From Deltaproteobacteria bacterium (GTDB taxonomy: Bacteria > Desulfobacterota > Dissulfuribacteria > Dissulfuribacterales > DYLC01), in NCBI GenBank assembly GCA_028695735.1, contig JAQVIJ010000001.1, forward strand, positions 51,081 to 115,080: 64,000 bases of DNA, written 5' to 3'. Below, one piece after another: positions 36,885 to 46,711 of the stretch. The notes under the pieces are model-generated. The model saw nothing but the letters and a program-made list of their open reading frames with translations, was not told where the DNA came from and searched no databases. Both the position numbers and the translations under genes were made by a program. Every line of letters begins with the position of its first letter. The first letter of the stretch is position 1.

Positions 36885-37783
36885 GCCTAAAATTTGGCAT
36901 CCCTTCTACCGATTCAGATCTGCTCTGTAGGCACTTAGGTATTCAGCCGGAGGAACGAGTCCTGGAGATAGGCGCAGGTCACCGGCCTTTTTTGCGGGCG
37001 GATGTGGTGGTGGACCTGGATTTTACTCAAAGTGCGCACAGGGACGGCGAAGCCATGGTCATAGAGCAAAAACAACGCCTCTATGTCCAGGCTGACCTCA
37101 CTGCTTTACCATTTAAAGACAAGAGCTTTGATTGGGTGATATGTCTGCATGTATTGGAACATGTATCAGAACCAGCAAAGGCATGCCAAGAGCTGATGCG
37201 TGTGGCCCACAAGGGCTTTTTGGAGACACCTCGCAAGTGGACAGAATACTATGCAGGCCACCCCACTCATCGATGGCTCATAGATGATATAAATGGTGTC
37301 TTGATCTTTGAACCAGTGGACTGGCTATCCTCGCCCTTTTTCAACTTTGCCCTGGCTCAAGCCTGGTCATCCCCTCTGTTATTAAAGAGTGTGGAGCTGG
37401 ACTTCAGACAGATTCCATGTGTACAAAAGCAGTGGCACGAAACATTTGAATATGTGGTAGCTGGTCACAATCCTGCCTGGGACGATGCATCGCATCAGGC
37501 CCTTCGGCACTATCACTTTGCCAAAAACCTCATCTACTGGCTCATAGAGCCATCCAAAGCCCTTTTCCATGCACAAAAGGCCTTTGAGTGCGACTCAAAT
37601 AACCTGCATTTCCGCTCACTCTACAGTCTTTATCTAATGCTATGCGGTAAATACTCAAAGGCCTGGAGAATAAACAAAAATCTTCACAAGTGGCTGGCTG
37701 CATGGCTGGCAGCTACTTGCCTGAGAATAGTGCACAAAGGCACTCTCATCTTTCGAAAACTCATGGCTTATATTCTAAACTAA
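36881..37783 (+). CDS. SAM-dependent methyltransferase
   Basis: A class I methyltransferase: motif I ERVLEIGAGHRPF (residues about 25-37), an acidic VDLDFT, and the SFDWVICLHVLEHV motif. The C-terminal part (about 185-300) has no recognised domain. It overlaps both neighbours by a few bases. A methyl cap on the exported glycan, as made by WbdD-type enzymes, is a reasonable guess. Confidence 0.83.
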   Translation: MSLKFGIPSTDSDLLCRHLGIQPEERVLEIGAGHRPFLRADVVVDLDFTQSAHRDGEAMVIEQKQRLYVQADLTALPFKDKSFDWVICLHVLEHVSEPAKACQELMRVAHKGFLETPRKWTEYYAGHPTHRWLIDDINGVLIFEPVDWLSSPFFNFALAQAWSSPLLLKSVELDFRQIPCVQKQWHETFEYVVAGHNPAWDDASHQALRHYHFAKNLIYWLIEPSKALFHAQKAFECDSNNLHFRSLYSLYLMLCGKYSKAWRINKNLHKWLAAWLAATCLRIVHKGTLIFRKLMAYILN

Positions 37784-38682
37784 TGGATACACTGCTCACT
37801 TTTTATTTCGAATACATCTTAAAATGGTCTTCCAGACTGCCTGTTCCAATGTGCTATAAGATTCTACTGAAGACAGGCCATTGGTTTCGCAATTGGAAGA
37901 TTTATAGTGCAGCAACTGGCTTTCAGGGGGTTCTCTATCATGCAGAAGAAAATCTAAAGACATTGTTAAATATTTCTCCAACAATGGCAAAAAATATACT
38001 GCATCAATTTCTCGCTTTTGAAAGTAGATATGTATTAGAAAACAACTGGCTCAAAACTAAAAACGAAAAGAACATAAAAAATGCCTTCAACCAAGCCGCA
38101 ATAGAACAACTCAAAATACATCTTCAGAATCGACAGGCTATTATATGTACTATGCATTCAGCCAATCTATTTCTTATGGGAGCTCTGTTACATATCATAG
38201 GCCATCATATAACATTTATGTTAGCTATAATACCTGAAGCCATACCCAACGGTGCAAATCCACTTCATCAGAATGGCATTCGCATGATTATGGAATGGAA
38301 GGAGTGGCAATCTCTTGTTCCAGCCAATATGCAGGCAGCTCGTCAAGCGATCTCCAATGGGGCATCTCTTATATTAGCGTCTGATACCCCTGGTTATAAT
38401 CAAAAGGGTGTTCTTGTGACCCTGTTCGGCCAAAGGTTTTGGGTGCCTGTAGGGGCTGCAAAGCTGGCCCAGGAGTTTCAATTACCCCTTTTCGTGGCTA
38501 TTCCATGGGCCAAGGATGTAACGAGCCGTTATGATCTGGTAATTCAAGAGATAGACACATCAGGCACATTACAAGATGTGATGGCTCAAGTATTCCAAGT
38601 GGCTGAACAGGCCATTTTAAAAAATCCAAGCTGCTGGATGGGCTGGCTTTGTCTACATCTGATGGCTGATGTCTCAGAATAA
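37783..38682 (+). CDS. LpxL/HtrB-like acyltransferase family protein
   Basis: The 299-residue protein resembles bacterial lipid A acyltransferases: an N-terminal membrane-associated segment, a CTMHSANLFLMG stretch in place of the catalytic HxxxxD/E motif, and a later VLVTLFGQRFWVPVGAAKLA stretch matching the acyl-acceptor region. The catalytic acidic residue is not obvious, so activity is unsure. It starts at ATG 37783, sharing a base with the previous stop. An acyltransferase in an O-antigen export locus is unusual. Confidence 0.7.
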   Translation: MDTLLTFYFEYILKWSSRLPVPMCYKILLKTGHWFRNWKIYSAATGFQGVLYHAEENLKTLLNISPTMAKNILHQFLAFESRYVLENNWLKTKNEKNIKNAFNQAAIEQLKIHLQNRQAIICTMHSANLFLMGALLHIIGHHITFMLAIIPEAIPNGANPLHQNGIRMIMEWKEWQSLVPANMQAARQAISNGASLILASDTPGYNQKGVLVTLFGQRFWVPVGAAKLAQEFQLPLFVAIPWAKDVTSRYDLVIQEIDTSGTLQDVMAQVFQVAEQAILKNPSCWMGWLCLHLMADVSE

Positions 38683-39658
38683 CTCCATGACAATACATCA
38701 AAAAACCATAGAATTCTCCTGGACTCATCCCCTTGACCTAAAACCCATTGGAGAGCTCTTCGCAGCGTGTTTTCAAGCCCCGTTTTCTGATGCCCTATGG
38801 AAATGGAAATATGGGAAGGACCCCAAGTGCATTACTGCATGGACGAATGGCCAGGCCATAGGCCACTACGCCGGCATTCCCAGGACCATTCTTCTCATGT
38901 CCGAATCCATATCCATGGTGCAGATCACCGATGTCATGGTGCACCCCAAAGAGCGCACAGCCTACGGCAAAAAAGGCATCTTCTTTCAAATGGCCTCTCG
39001 TTTTTTGGAACGATATGTGGGGTATGATAAAGAGTTTTTACAAGCCTTTGGCTTTCCCAATGAACGGCATACCAGACTTGGCATCCTCTTAGGCGTCTAT
39101 GGCAGGGCAGACAAGATGTGGCATGTGGAATGGCAACCATTAGCACATGCACCATTCACCTTCTATAAAAACAAAACCATTCTGCATTCCGATGCCACCC
39201 TGACTCGCATTATTCCGAGGCTATGGCAGCGCATGCAAGGCTCTTTAACCCATTATCTTGTGCCTAAAAGGGATACTGGGTATATAATACATCGCTATTT
39301 TCAACACCCTGAGATTCAATATCAAGTTCATGGAGTGTTTCATCGAATCTTAGGGCATTGTAAAGGGGTCTTTGTATTACGGCCCCATGAGAACAGCAGT
39401 TTTGAACTCATGGACTTGATGGCTGATGCCCAAGACATGCCCATGGTCCTGGCCTTTGCCAGATATGAGGTAGCCCGGCAAAAGGGGCTGTCCCTTTTTA
39501 GTTGGATGAGCGAGCCCATGGCAAATCAATTGGGAAAGGATGCCAAACTCACTGACATACAAGTAACTGTCCCGTGTATCACATGGACACCCTGCCTCAC
39601 ACCAGAGGAACTACAGGGCAGGTGGTGGCTGATGTCAGGGGACACTGACTGGAGATAG
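38669..39658 (+). CDS. GNAT-family acetyltransferase-like protein
   Basis: The first part (about 15-150) reads like a GNAT fold (AIGHYAGIPRTI, ITDVMVHPKERTAYGKKGIFF, then FGFPNERH). The remaining half may be a second degenerate GNAT domain. The ATG at 38669 overlaps the previous gene; ATG 38687 is an alternative. It may acylate an amino sugar of the glycan. Confidence 0.68.
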   Translation: MSQNNSMTIHQKTIEFSWTHPLDLKPIGELFAACFQAPFSDALWKWKYGKDPKCITAWTNGQAIGHYAGIPRTILLMSESISMVQITDVMVHPKERTAYGKKGIFFQMASRFLERYVGYDKEFLQAFGFPNERHTRLGILLGVYGRADKMWHVEWQPLAHAPFTFYKNKTILHSDATLTRIIPRLWQRMQGSLTHYLVPKRDTGYIIHRYFQHPEIQYQVHGVFHRILGHCKGVFVLRPHENSSFELMDLMADAQDMPMVLAFARYEVARQKGLSLFSWMSEPMANQLGKDAKLTDIQVTVPCITWTPCLTPEELQGRWWLMSGDTDWR

Positions 39659-39662
39659 CCCG

Positions 39663-42347
39663 TTGGAATCACTTCTTATGCCATATTCCGCCGTAGAATG
39701 CATACCAGCCCAATCCGTGCTGGTATTTGCCCCCCATCCCGATGACGAGGTCTTTGGATGTGGCGGCGCCATTCTCCGTCACAGAGAGGCCGGAGTCCCT
39801 GTACAAGTGATCGTGATTTCAGACGGCGCATACGGGGCAAAAGACGAAGTAACACGAGGGGAATTGGCCAAAACCCGAGAACAGGAAAGCCAGCAGGCCG
39901 CACGCATCTTAAAATGTACACCGCCCATCTTTTGGAACTATAAAGACAGGGGTATTAGCTACTGTGAGGAACTGATTGATCGCATCAAGGCCGCAATCCT
40001 TGAGACAAAGGCCGACCTCATCTACACCCCTTCCCTCTTGGAGATGCACCCTGACCACAGGGCTGTGGCAATGGCCACATTGGAGGCGATACGCCGATTG
40101 AATACAGGAATTCGCATAGCCATGTATGAAATCGGCATACCCATCAGGCCCAATCTGCTTGTGGACATCACAGATGTCTGGCTGCAAAAGGCCCAGGCCA
40201 TGGCCTGCTTTAAGTCTCAACTAAAGATACAGGCCTATGACGAACACATAACAGGCCTCAATCGCTATCGCACATACACCTTAGGCCCGAACAGCAGATA
40301 TGCAGAGGCATATTGTCTCATCGAGCCTGACACACTGCAAAGGGATTTTTTGAGTATCTACGAGTCAGAATATGAAAAACAGGCCAGGCTTGCCCTACCT
40401 CTGCCGCTTTTACACGGGCATATGCCCAAGGTCTCGGTCCTGATTCGCAGCATGGACAGGCCTGAGCTAAAAGATGCATTAGATAGTGTCGCCCTACAGA
40501 CCTATTCCAACATAGAGGTCATACTCGTCAATGCAAAGGGGCCAGGCCATAAAAGACCAGGGGGGCAGTGCGGCCGATTTCCACTCCACTTTTTGGACTC
40601 AGAAAGGCCTCTATCCCGAAGTGAGGCAGGCAATCTGGCCATGGAACATGCCTCGGGTGAGTTTCTCATCTTTTTAGATGACGATGACATCTTTTTACCT
40701 GACCATATTCACACCCTTGTCTCATCACTTATGGCCCATTCAGAAAAAAAGGCAGCCTACACCGCCATAGCCGCCATGGATGCCAACAGAACACCCCTGA
40801 CCATGTGTTTTGACACACCTTTCGATTTCATTTTACTTTTGGCAGGCAACTGTATCCCCATTCATGCGGTGATGTTTTCAAGGCAATTGCTGCAAGCGGG
40901 CTGCAGATTGGATGAAGGATTTGACCTCTATGAAGACTGGGACCTCTGGATTCAAGTAAGCCGACACACGGATTTTCTGTTTATTCCAAAGATAACGGCC
41001 TATTATCGCATGACCACTCACTCGGGCAAGGGCGTTAGGCCTGATTTCCAAAGGATGTATCAGGCCGGCCGTCAAATCTTTGAAAAATGGCGAGGTCTCT
41101 GGACAAAAGAGATATTGGAATATGTGACGAGGCGCATTGAAACCTCCAAGATAAATCCAGGCCTTTTGCAGGCCGCGCAAGAGGCCTTTGACGGCCCGAG
41201 AGCCACTGAAGCCGACGGGAATACCTCGTTGCAAACATCTCCTATCTCCATTGCAGTGGTGTTACATCTGTTTTATTTAGAACTCTGGCCTGAAATACAC
41301 CAATATCTCAAAAACATACCTGTGCCTTTTGATCTCTTTATAACTGTGCCCGTGGAACAAGCAAGTCAGATAAAAGACCAGATCACAGGTCACGACGACC
41401 ATATCCACTTCTTTCCAATGGAAAATCGCGGAAGGGATATATTGCCTTTTCTCACTGTTCTAGCCGAACTCATAAGGCAAAACTATCTGTGTGTCTGTAA
41501 GATACACACCAAAAGGTCCCGAGATGCGTGGCGCAATGATCTGTTACAAGGCCTGTTGGGCAGCGAACAACAAGTGCAAGCGATTCTTCAGCGCTTTCAA
41601 AAAGACTCAAGACTTGGCATATTAGGTCCGGATCAACATTATATCTCCTGTGCCATGTATCCAGACGCCCATATGGACAGGCTGAAATCCCTTGCAGAGC
41701 AACTGATGCCAGGGTGCTTTCAACAAGATTGGCATTTCTTTGGCGGCTCGATGTTCTGGTTCAGACCAGCGGCTTTGCTTCCAATCTTGGGATTGAGCCT
41801 ATCTTCAAAGGATTTTGAGCCTGAAAGCGGCCAAAAAGAAGGGACATTGGCGCATATCTTGGAAAGGCTCTTTACCATAAGTGCCAAAGCTGCTGGATTT
41901 GAAGTGGAAACCATTAATTCTTCTACCGAGAAGACTCGGGATGAGATATATCCATTTACACCTCAATCCACATGGGATCTAATGCGAGAAAAGAACAGTC
42001 TCCTTATACAACTCAAGGATACAATATCTGCCCTGCAACAGGCTGAACAACTCGCTATAGAAAGATTAAATCAACTACAACTAACTGAAAATGCCCTAAA
42101 AAACGCCGAACAACTCGCTATAGAAAGATTTGAAACTATACAAAATATAAATCAACAGCTAAACCGCACTGAAAATGCCTTAAAAAACGCTGAACAACTC
42201 GCTATAGAAAGATTAAATATTATACACAAACTATCTCAAGAATTGGATAATTATAAAAAATACATCCAAGTAATAAAACAGCACTGGACATGGCGTATTT
42301 TAACAAAATTAAATATTATTCCCGATAACCATGAAATCAACAATTAA
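39663..42347 (+). CDS. PIG-L deacetylase / GT2 glycosyltransferase / RgpF-domain fusion with repetitive coiled coil
   Basis: An 894-residue multidomain enzyme. Residues about 15-230 are a PIG-L/LmbE zinc deacetylase (HPDDE at 25-29, HPDHR further on). About 255-480 is a GT2 glycosyltransferase (KVSVLIRSMDRPE, DDDD near 338). About 528-760 is the rhamnan-synthesis F (RgpF) domain (ENRGRDILPF, KIHTKRS, FFGGSMFWFR). About 779-885 is a coiled coil with near-identical repeats (NAEQLAIER three times). The start is a TTG with GGAG 8 bases upstream; ATG 39678 is an alternative. It could deacetylate and extend the glycan, with the coil setting chain length. Confidence 0.88.
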   Translation: MESLLMPYSAVECIPAQSVLVFAPHPDDEVFGCGGAILRHREAGVPVQVIVISDGAYGAKDEVTRGELAKTREQESQQAARILKCTPPIFWNYKDRGISYCEELIDRIKAAILETKADLIYTPSLLEMHPDHRAVAMATLEAIRRLNTGIRIAMYEIGIPIRPNLLVDITDVWLQKAQAMACFKSQLKIQAYDEHITGLNRYRTYTLGPNSRYAEAYCLIEPDTLQRDFLSIYESEYEKQARLALPLPLLHGHMPKVSVLIRSMDRPELKDALDSVALQTYSNIEVILVNAKGPGHKRPGGQCGRFPLHFLDSERPLSRSEAGNLAMEHASGEFLIFLDDDDIFLPDHIHTLVSSLMAHSEKKAAYTAIAAMDANRTPLTMCFDTPFDFILLLAGNCIPIHAVMFSRQLLQAGCRLDEGFDLYEDWDLWIQVSRHTDFLFIPKITAYYRMTTHSGKGVRPDFQRMYQAGRQIFEKWRGLWTKEILEYVTRRIETSKINPGLLQAAQEAFDGPRATEADGNTSLQTSPISIAVVLHLFYLELWPEIHQYLKNIPVPFDLFITVPVEQASQIKDQITGHDDHIHFFPMENRGRDILPFLTVLAELIRQNYLCVCKIHTKRSRDAWRNDLLQGLLGSEQQVQAILQRFQKDSRLGILGPDQHYISCAMYPDAHMDRLKSLAEQLMPGCFQQDWHFFGGSMFWFRPAALLPILGLSLSSKDFEPESGQKEGTLAHILERLFTISAKAAGFEVETINSSTEKTRDEIYPFTPQSTWDLMREKNSLLIQLKDTISALQQAEQLAIERLNQLQLTENALKNAEQLAIERFETIQNINQQLNRTENALKNAEQLAIERLNIIHKLSQELDNYKKYIQVIKQHWTWRILTKLNIIPDNHEINN
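42042..42214 (+). repeat. Tandem coding repeats in the coiled coil
   Basis: The stretch GAACAACTCGCTATAGAAAG occurs three times (around 42045, 42108 and 42190), inside a longer 47-base unit at about 42084-42130 and 42168-42214 that is almost identical. Such nearly exact repeats can gain or lose copies by slippage or recombination. Confidence 0.8.
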
Positions 42348-43953
42348 ATATGGCATTGATGCCATGTTATGCAGAAGAAATAGTTTATTTGGCTTTGGAT
42401 GGCTTTTTCATCCAGACATAAAAATTAAGGATGTTAATCTATTACTTAATTTAGAAAATGGTAAAATAAGCAGATTACCTGTTGAATACGGTAAATATAG
42501 AGAAGATGTAGCTAAACTTTTTCCAAATATAGAAAATGCAAAGGCATGTGGTTTTGTAGTCTATGGTGCTTGGGATGCAAGCAAAATTATAACTGCTAAC
42601 TTAGAGATTAAAATGACAAATGGAGAAATTATCACTATTATTACACCATTAGAATATCTTGACACATCATCAGCGACACATACCAAACAAAAAAAATATT
42701 ATATTTATAAAGTATTATTCAAAAGACTAACTGAGCTTTTGAGACAAAGAGTAAAACCTAATATACTAATAGAAAAAATAAAGCGGAATATAACGAATCT
42801 ATCAGACTCAACATTTGATACTGGAAAAATATTGTATGACATTGAAAAATATAATATAGCTGAAACTATACTTATTATTGACCATGAATTAGGTGGTGGT
42901 GCTAATAAATATAGAAATACATTAAGTAAAAAATATCTTGAAGAAGGGAAGATTATATTATTATTAACATATCATCTATTATCATTACAATATATTTTGG
43001 AAATACATACCACAAATACACAAAAGAGATATAAATTATCTTCAATTGAAGAGATATATAAAATAGCAAATTTAATCAAAATAAAAAAAATTATTTACAA
43101 TACTGCTGTATCTTTTGAAAAACCAGAAGATATACCAATACTTCTAACAAATCTTTCAAAAGCTTATAATATACCAATGGTTATAAATATCAATGATTAT
43201 TTTGTAGTATGTCCATCTCCATTTTTATTAAATCAAAATGGTCGTTATTGTAATGTACCAGATATAAATATTTGTAATACATGTCTCAAAAACAATAGGG
43301 AAGGTTTTATAACACTCTTTACTGCTGCAGATATAAAACTATGGCGAAAAAGATGGGAAATGTGTTTAATCCAGGCAGAACAGATATTATGTTTTTCGGC
43401 ATCTTCTAAAAACATTATAAAAAAGGCTTATCCATCATTATCGGATAATAGCTTCAAAATTCAACCACATACTGTCAAGAAACCAATAAAATATCCAAAA
43501 ATCATTATAAACAAAGCATTACACATTGGAGTAGTAGGTCATATCAACATACATAAGGGAGCCAAAATTATTCAAGAATTATCAAATATAATTAAAAAAG
43601 AAGGAAAAACAATATCTATTTCCATAATAGGTTCAATAGAATTACCATGTGATTCTAAAATTGTATCTATTACTGGGCCATATAAATCAAATGAATTGCC
43701 AATAATTGTAGAGAAAATAGGAGCTAATATATTTTTAATGCCCTCAATATGTCCAGAAACATTCTCATATGTAACTCAAGAATTAATCGATATGGAAGTT
43801 CCATTAGTATGTTTTGATATTGGTGCCCAAGCTGAAAAAATTAAAAACTATCATAAAGGACTTATAATATCTTATGACAGTACCCCCAATGAAATTCTGG
43901 AACAAATTGAACAATTTCATAAAAAGCTTATAGAACAGGAAATGAATAGATGA
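42331..43953 (+). CDS. Glycosyltransferase family 4/group 1, strongly AT-rich
   Basis: The 540-residue protein has an N-terminal beta-type domain (about 18-95, GFGWLFHPD and the GFVVYGAWD segment) found in other polysaccharide glycosyltransferases, and a GT-B fold with the C-terminal E-x7-E motif CPETFSYVTQE (about 468-478). Base composition is far more AT-rich than its neighbours; one 60-base line at 42901 has only 12 G/C. The start overlaps the end of the preceding fusion gene, whose last 100 codons are also AT-rich. This suggests a recent import. Confidence 0.83.
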   Translation: MKSTIKYGIDAMLCRRNSLFGFGWLFHPDIKIKDVNLLLNLENGKISRLPVEYGKYREDVAKLFPNIENAKACGFVVYGAWDASKIITANLEIKMTNGEIITIITPLEYLDTSSATHTKQKKYYIYKVLFKRLTELLRQRVKPNILIEKIKRNITNLSDSTFDTGKILYDIEKYNIAETILIIDHELGGGANKYRNTLSKKYLEEGKIILLLTYHLLSLQYILEIHTTNTQKRYKLSSIEEIYKIANLIKIKKIIYNTAVSFEKPEDIPILLTNLSKAYNIPMVININDYFVVCPSPFLLNQNGRYCNVPDINICNTCLKNNREGFITLFTAADIKLWRKRWEMCLIQAEQILCFSASSKNIIKKAYPSLSDNSFKIQPHTVKKPIKYPKIIINKALHIGVVGHINIHKGAKIIQELSNIIKKEGKTISISIIGSIELPCDSKIVSITGPYKSNELPIIVEKIGANIFLMPSICPETFSYVTQELIDMEVPLVCFDIGAQAEKIKNYHKGLIISYDSTPNEILEQIEQFHKKLIEQEMNR

Positions 43954-45194
43954 AACAAATTCACCTTTTTACAAGTTCAGCATGTAATTATATTCCCAAG
44001 GTAAGACTACTCTTTCAATCCATTCGTAAATTCCATCCTGACTGGATACTACATTTAGCCCTTGCAGACGAATTAAAGCCTGAAATTGACCTCTCCCAAG
44101 AACCATTTGACAAAATCTGGCCTATAGCTGAACTGGGTATTCCGCACTGGAAGGCATGGGCCTTTTGTCACAATATAGTCGAGCTGGCCACTGCTATCAA
44201 ACCCTTCACCCTCTTAAGGCTCATGGAGCTCCCAGAAACCTCAAATATTATTTACTTAGACCCCGATACAGTAGTCTTTTCTCACCTAAATGATATCATA
44301 ACTGCCTTGAATGAAAGCACCTTTTTGCTCACGCCACATCTGACTGAACCAGAAGAAACCCTGAATGCTGTAATGGATAATGAAATATGTGCACTAAAAC
44401 ACGGGGTTTATAACCTGGGTTTTTTGGGGATAACAATCAATGACGAAAGCCGTCGTTTTGCAAACTGGTGGGCGAATAGGCTCTATCACTTCTGCAGAGC
44501 AGACATAAAAAACGGTCTATTTACGGATCAAAGATGGATTGACCTGGTCCCCGCCTTTTTCGAAGGTGTTGCCATCATGCGTTCACCAAGACATAATGTG
44601 GCCTCATGGAATCTTACTCATCGGCACCTATCAGGCGATTTTGAAAGGGGTTTCTTTGTAAATGATGAACCACTGGGTTTTTATCATTTTACAGGGTTCG
44701 ACAGCGGCGCCCATGACCTCATGGTGATCAAGAATATAGGTACAAATAAGTCAGTCACAATGCTTCTCAACTGGTACCAAAAACAAACACAAGAGCTGAG
44801 CAAGGACCCATTGGCCCAAATCCCATGGGCGTTTGCACGATTTTCAGATGGCACACTCATAGAACCGATACAGAGAATCGTGTATAGAGAGCGACAAGAC
44901 CTACAACAGGCCTTTCCGGATCCATTTGATGCCAACGGTTTTTTGGCCTGGTGGAGAATGCAGGCACCCGTTGAATACCCAAGTCTTTTTAAAAATGGGA
45001 CTGACTCATCAGAGATTGAAAAACTCTTTGGACGCCTCAGCCCAGGATATTTAGGCACAGACATCAGACCCAACAGCATAAAAAAGCTACTTAAGACAGC
45101 CGTAAGTAACCCCAAAATCATGTCGAATCTCTTACAAAAGACCTGGTATATCTTAAAACATGAAGGGATTACAGGTATCAAAAGACGCATCTAA
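43950..45194 (+). CDS. Glycosyltransferase (GT-A fold, GT8-like)
   Basis: The 414-residue protein has a nucleotide-sugar domain with the DxD motif in IIYLDPDTVVF (about residues 105-115) and the following HLNDI segment, as in GT8 and related families. Base composition returns to that of the genome in most of the gene. It overlaps the previous gene by 4 bases. The acceptor and sugar are unknown. Confidence 0.75.
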   Translation: MKQIHLFTSSACNYIPKVRLLFQSIRKFHPDWILHLALADELKPEIDLSQEPFDKIWPIAELGIPHWKAWAFCHNIVELATAIKPFTLLRLMELPETSNIIYLDPDTVVFSHLNDIITALNESTFLLTPHLTEPEETLNAVMDNEICALKHGVYNLGFLGITINDESRRFANWWANRLYHFCRADIKNGLFTDQRWIDLVPAFFEGVAIMRSPRHNVASWNLTHRHLSGDFERGFFVNDEPLGFYHFTGFDSGAHDLMVIKNIGTNKSVTMLLNWYQKQTQELSKDPLAQIPWAFARFSDGTLIEPIQRIVYRERQDLQQAFPDPFDANGFLAWWRMQAPVEYPSLFKNGTDSSEIEKLFGRLSPGYLGTDIRPNSIKKLLKTAVSNPKIMSNLLQKTWYILKHEGITGIKRRI

Positions 45195-45195
45195 G

Positions 45196-46146
45196 ATGCA
45201 GCCAACCTCCCCCACCCCCTCCCCCATAATCGCCATATTAGGCCCTACTGCCGTAGGAAAGACCGGGATTGCCATTCGACTTGCCAAAGAATTAAATGCC
45301 GAGATCGTAAATTATGACTCAGTACAGCTTTACAAATACCTAAATATCGGCTCGGCCAAACCCACGCCCCAGGAGCTGGCAGAGGTGCCGCATCATCTCA
45401 TAAATATCCTGGAACCAGATGAACCCAATGATGTGGCCCGATATATTCGCCTTGCCCTCCTCACCATAAGGCGTATTAGAAATAAAGGGAAAAATGTGGT
45501 CTTGGTGGGCGGCACCAACATGTATCTCTACAGCCTATTGAATGGTCTGACGCAATGTCCTGGCCAGAATGCAGCCATCAGACATACATTGCAACTCATT
45601 GGCCTACACTATGGCAATAAAAGCCTGCACGAATACCTACAAAAAATAGACCCGGTCTCCGCTCAACGCATTCACGAAAACGACCTCACACGCCTGATGC
45701 GGGCCATAGAGGTCTTTGCACAAAGCGGCATACCCCTCTCGTCCTGGCATAAGACACAGACTACAACGGGCCTCGCCACCCTCTATCCTGTGCTGAAGAT
45801 AGGCTTGATGCGGCCCATTCCAGAACTATACGAGCGCATAAACACACGGGTACATGAAATGATGGCCGCAGGTTTTTTGAACGAGGTGCAAGGGCTATTA
45901 CAAAAAGGCTATGCCCCCACCCTCAATGCCTTGCAAACCCTGGGCTATCGGCATATCATTCAACATCTGCAAGGAGAATACGGCCTAACCGAGTGCATTG
46001 AATACATGAAACGGGACCATCGGCACTATGCCAGAAGGCAGCTCATCTGGATGAGGGCAGACGCAGGTATTAGCTGGTTCAACGCAGGGGAGTTGAGCAG
46101 CCAGAAGGCCATCTGGCCATATATTCACACAAGGAGTGGCAGTTGA
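45196..46146 (+). CDS. miaA: tRNA dimethylallyltransferase
   Basis: MiaA adds the isopentenyl group to A37 of UNN-reading tRNAs. The P-loop is GPTAVGKT, followed by AEIVNYDSVQLYK and the VLVGGTNMYL motif. The start at 45196 (316 residues) is two bases after the previous stop; a frame from 45160 would overlap the glycosyltransferase. It seems to be carried along by read-through of the polysaccharide array. Confidence 0.95.
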   Translation: MQPTSPTPSPIIAILGPTAVGKTGIAIRLAKELNAEIVNYDSVQLYKYLNIGSAKPTPQELAEVPHHLINILEPDEPNDVARYIRLALLTIRRIRNKGKNVVLVGGTNMYLYSLLNGLTQCPGQNAAIRHTLQLIGLHYGNKSLHEYLQKIDPVSAQRIHENDLTRLMRAIEVFAQSGIPLSSWHKTQTTTGLATLYPVLKIGLMRPIPELYERINTRVHEMMAAGFLNEVQGLLQKGYAPTLNALQTLGYRHIIQHLQGEYGLTECIEYMKRDHRHYARRQLIWMRADAGISWFNAGELSSQKAIWPYIHTRSGS

Positions 46147-46688
46147 ATCTACCGAATCTCTTGACCATTCTGCGCATTCTGCTTACGCCCATTTTGATCA
46201 TTCTCATTTTGCAGAAACGATTAGACCTGGCCACAGGGCTGTTCTCCATCGCAGCATTGACAGATGCCCTGGACGGCCTCATTGCCAGACGATTCAATCA
46301 AAAGACCAAGACAGGCGCCATACTGGACCCTGTGGCGGATAAATTCCTGCTCACATCGGCCTATCTGACCTTAAGCGCCATTGACTTTCTACCTCAATGG
46401 CTCACCATTCTTGTCATCAGCAGGGATGTAATCATAGTGGCAGGCATCATTATCCTATTTCTGTTTCAAAACGGCGTGGAGATTCGGCCTTCCATCATCA
46501 GCAAGGCCACCACAGTCTTTCAGCTTCTGACGATTCTACTGGTCATGGCCCACAATCATCTGGGAATCATCACCAACTGCATTCAGTTAGTCTATTGGAT
46601 AACAGCCGGCCTCACCGTCATATCCGGCCTGCACTATATGACCGTAGGGGTCACTCTCCTCAACAAGGGCTCGAATACAGGACAATAA
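46143..46688 (+). CDS. pgsA: CDP-diacylglycerol-glycerol-3-phosphate 3-phosphatidyltransferase
   Basis: PgsA makes phosphatidylglycerol phosphate. The CDP-alcohol phosphatidyltransferase signature is complete (DALDGLIARRF, then GAILDPVADKF). The 181-residue product is membrane-embedded. It starts at a TTG overlapping the miaA stop. Confidence 0.93.
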   Translation: MNLPNLLTILRILLTPILIILILQKRLDLATGLFSIAALTDALDGLIARRFNQKTKTGAILDPVADKFLLTSAYLTLSAIDFLPQWLTILVISRDVIIVAGIIILFLFQNGVEIRPSIISKATTVFQLLTILLVMAHNHLGIITNCIQLVYWITAGLTVISGLHYMTVGVTLLNKGSNTGQ

Positions 46689-46711
46689 TGGTTTATTTTT
46701 CAAGAAATTCT

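Noticed and set aside
42042-42214. Short repeats considered as a CRISPR-like array
   Set aside because: They are in frame inside a gene, encode a coiled coil and have no regular spacers.
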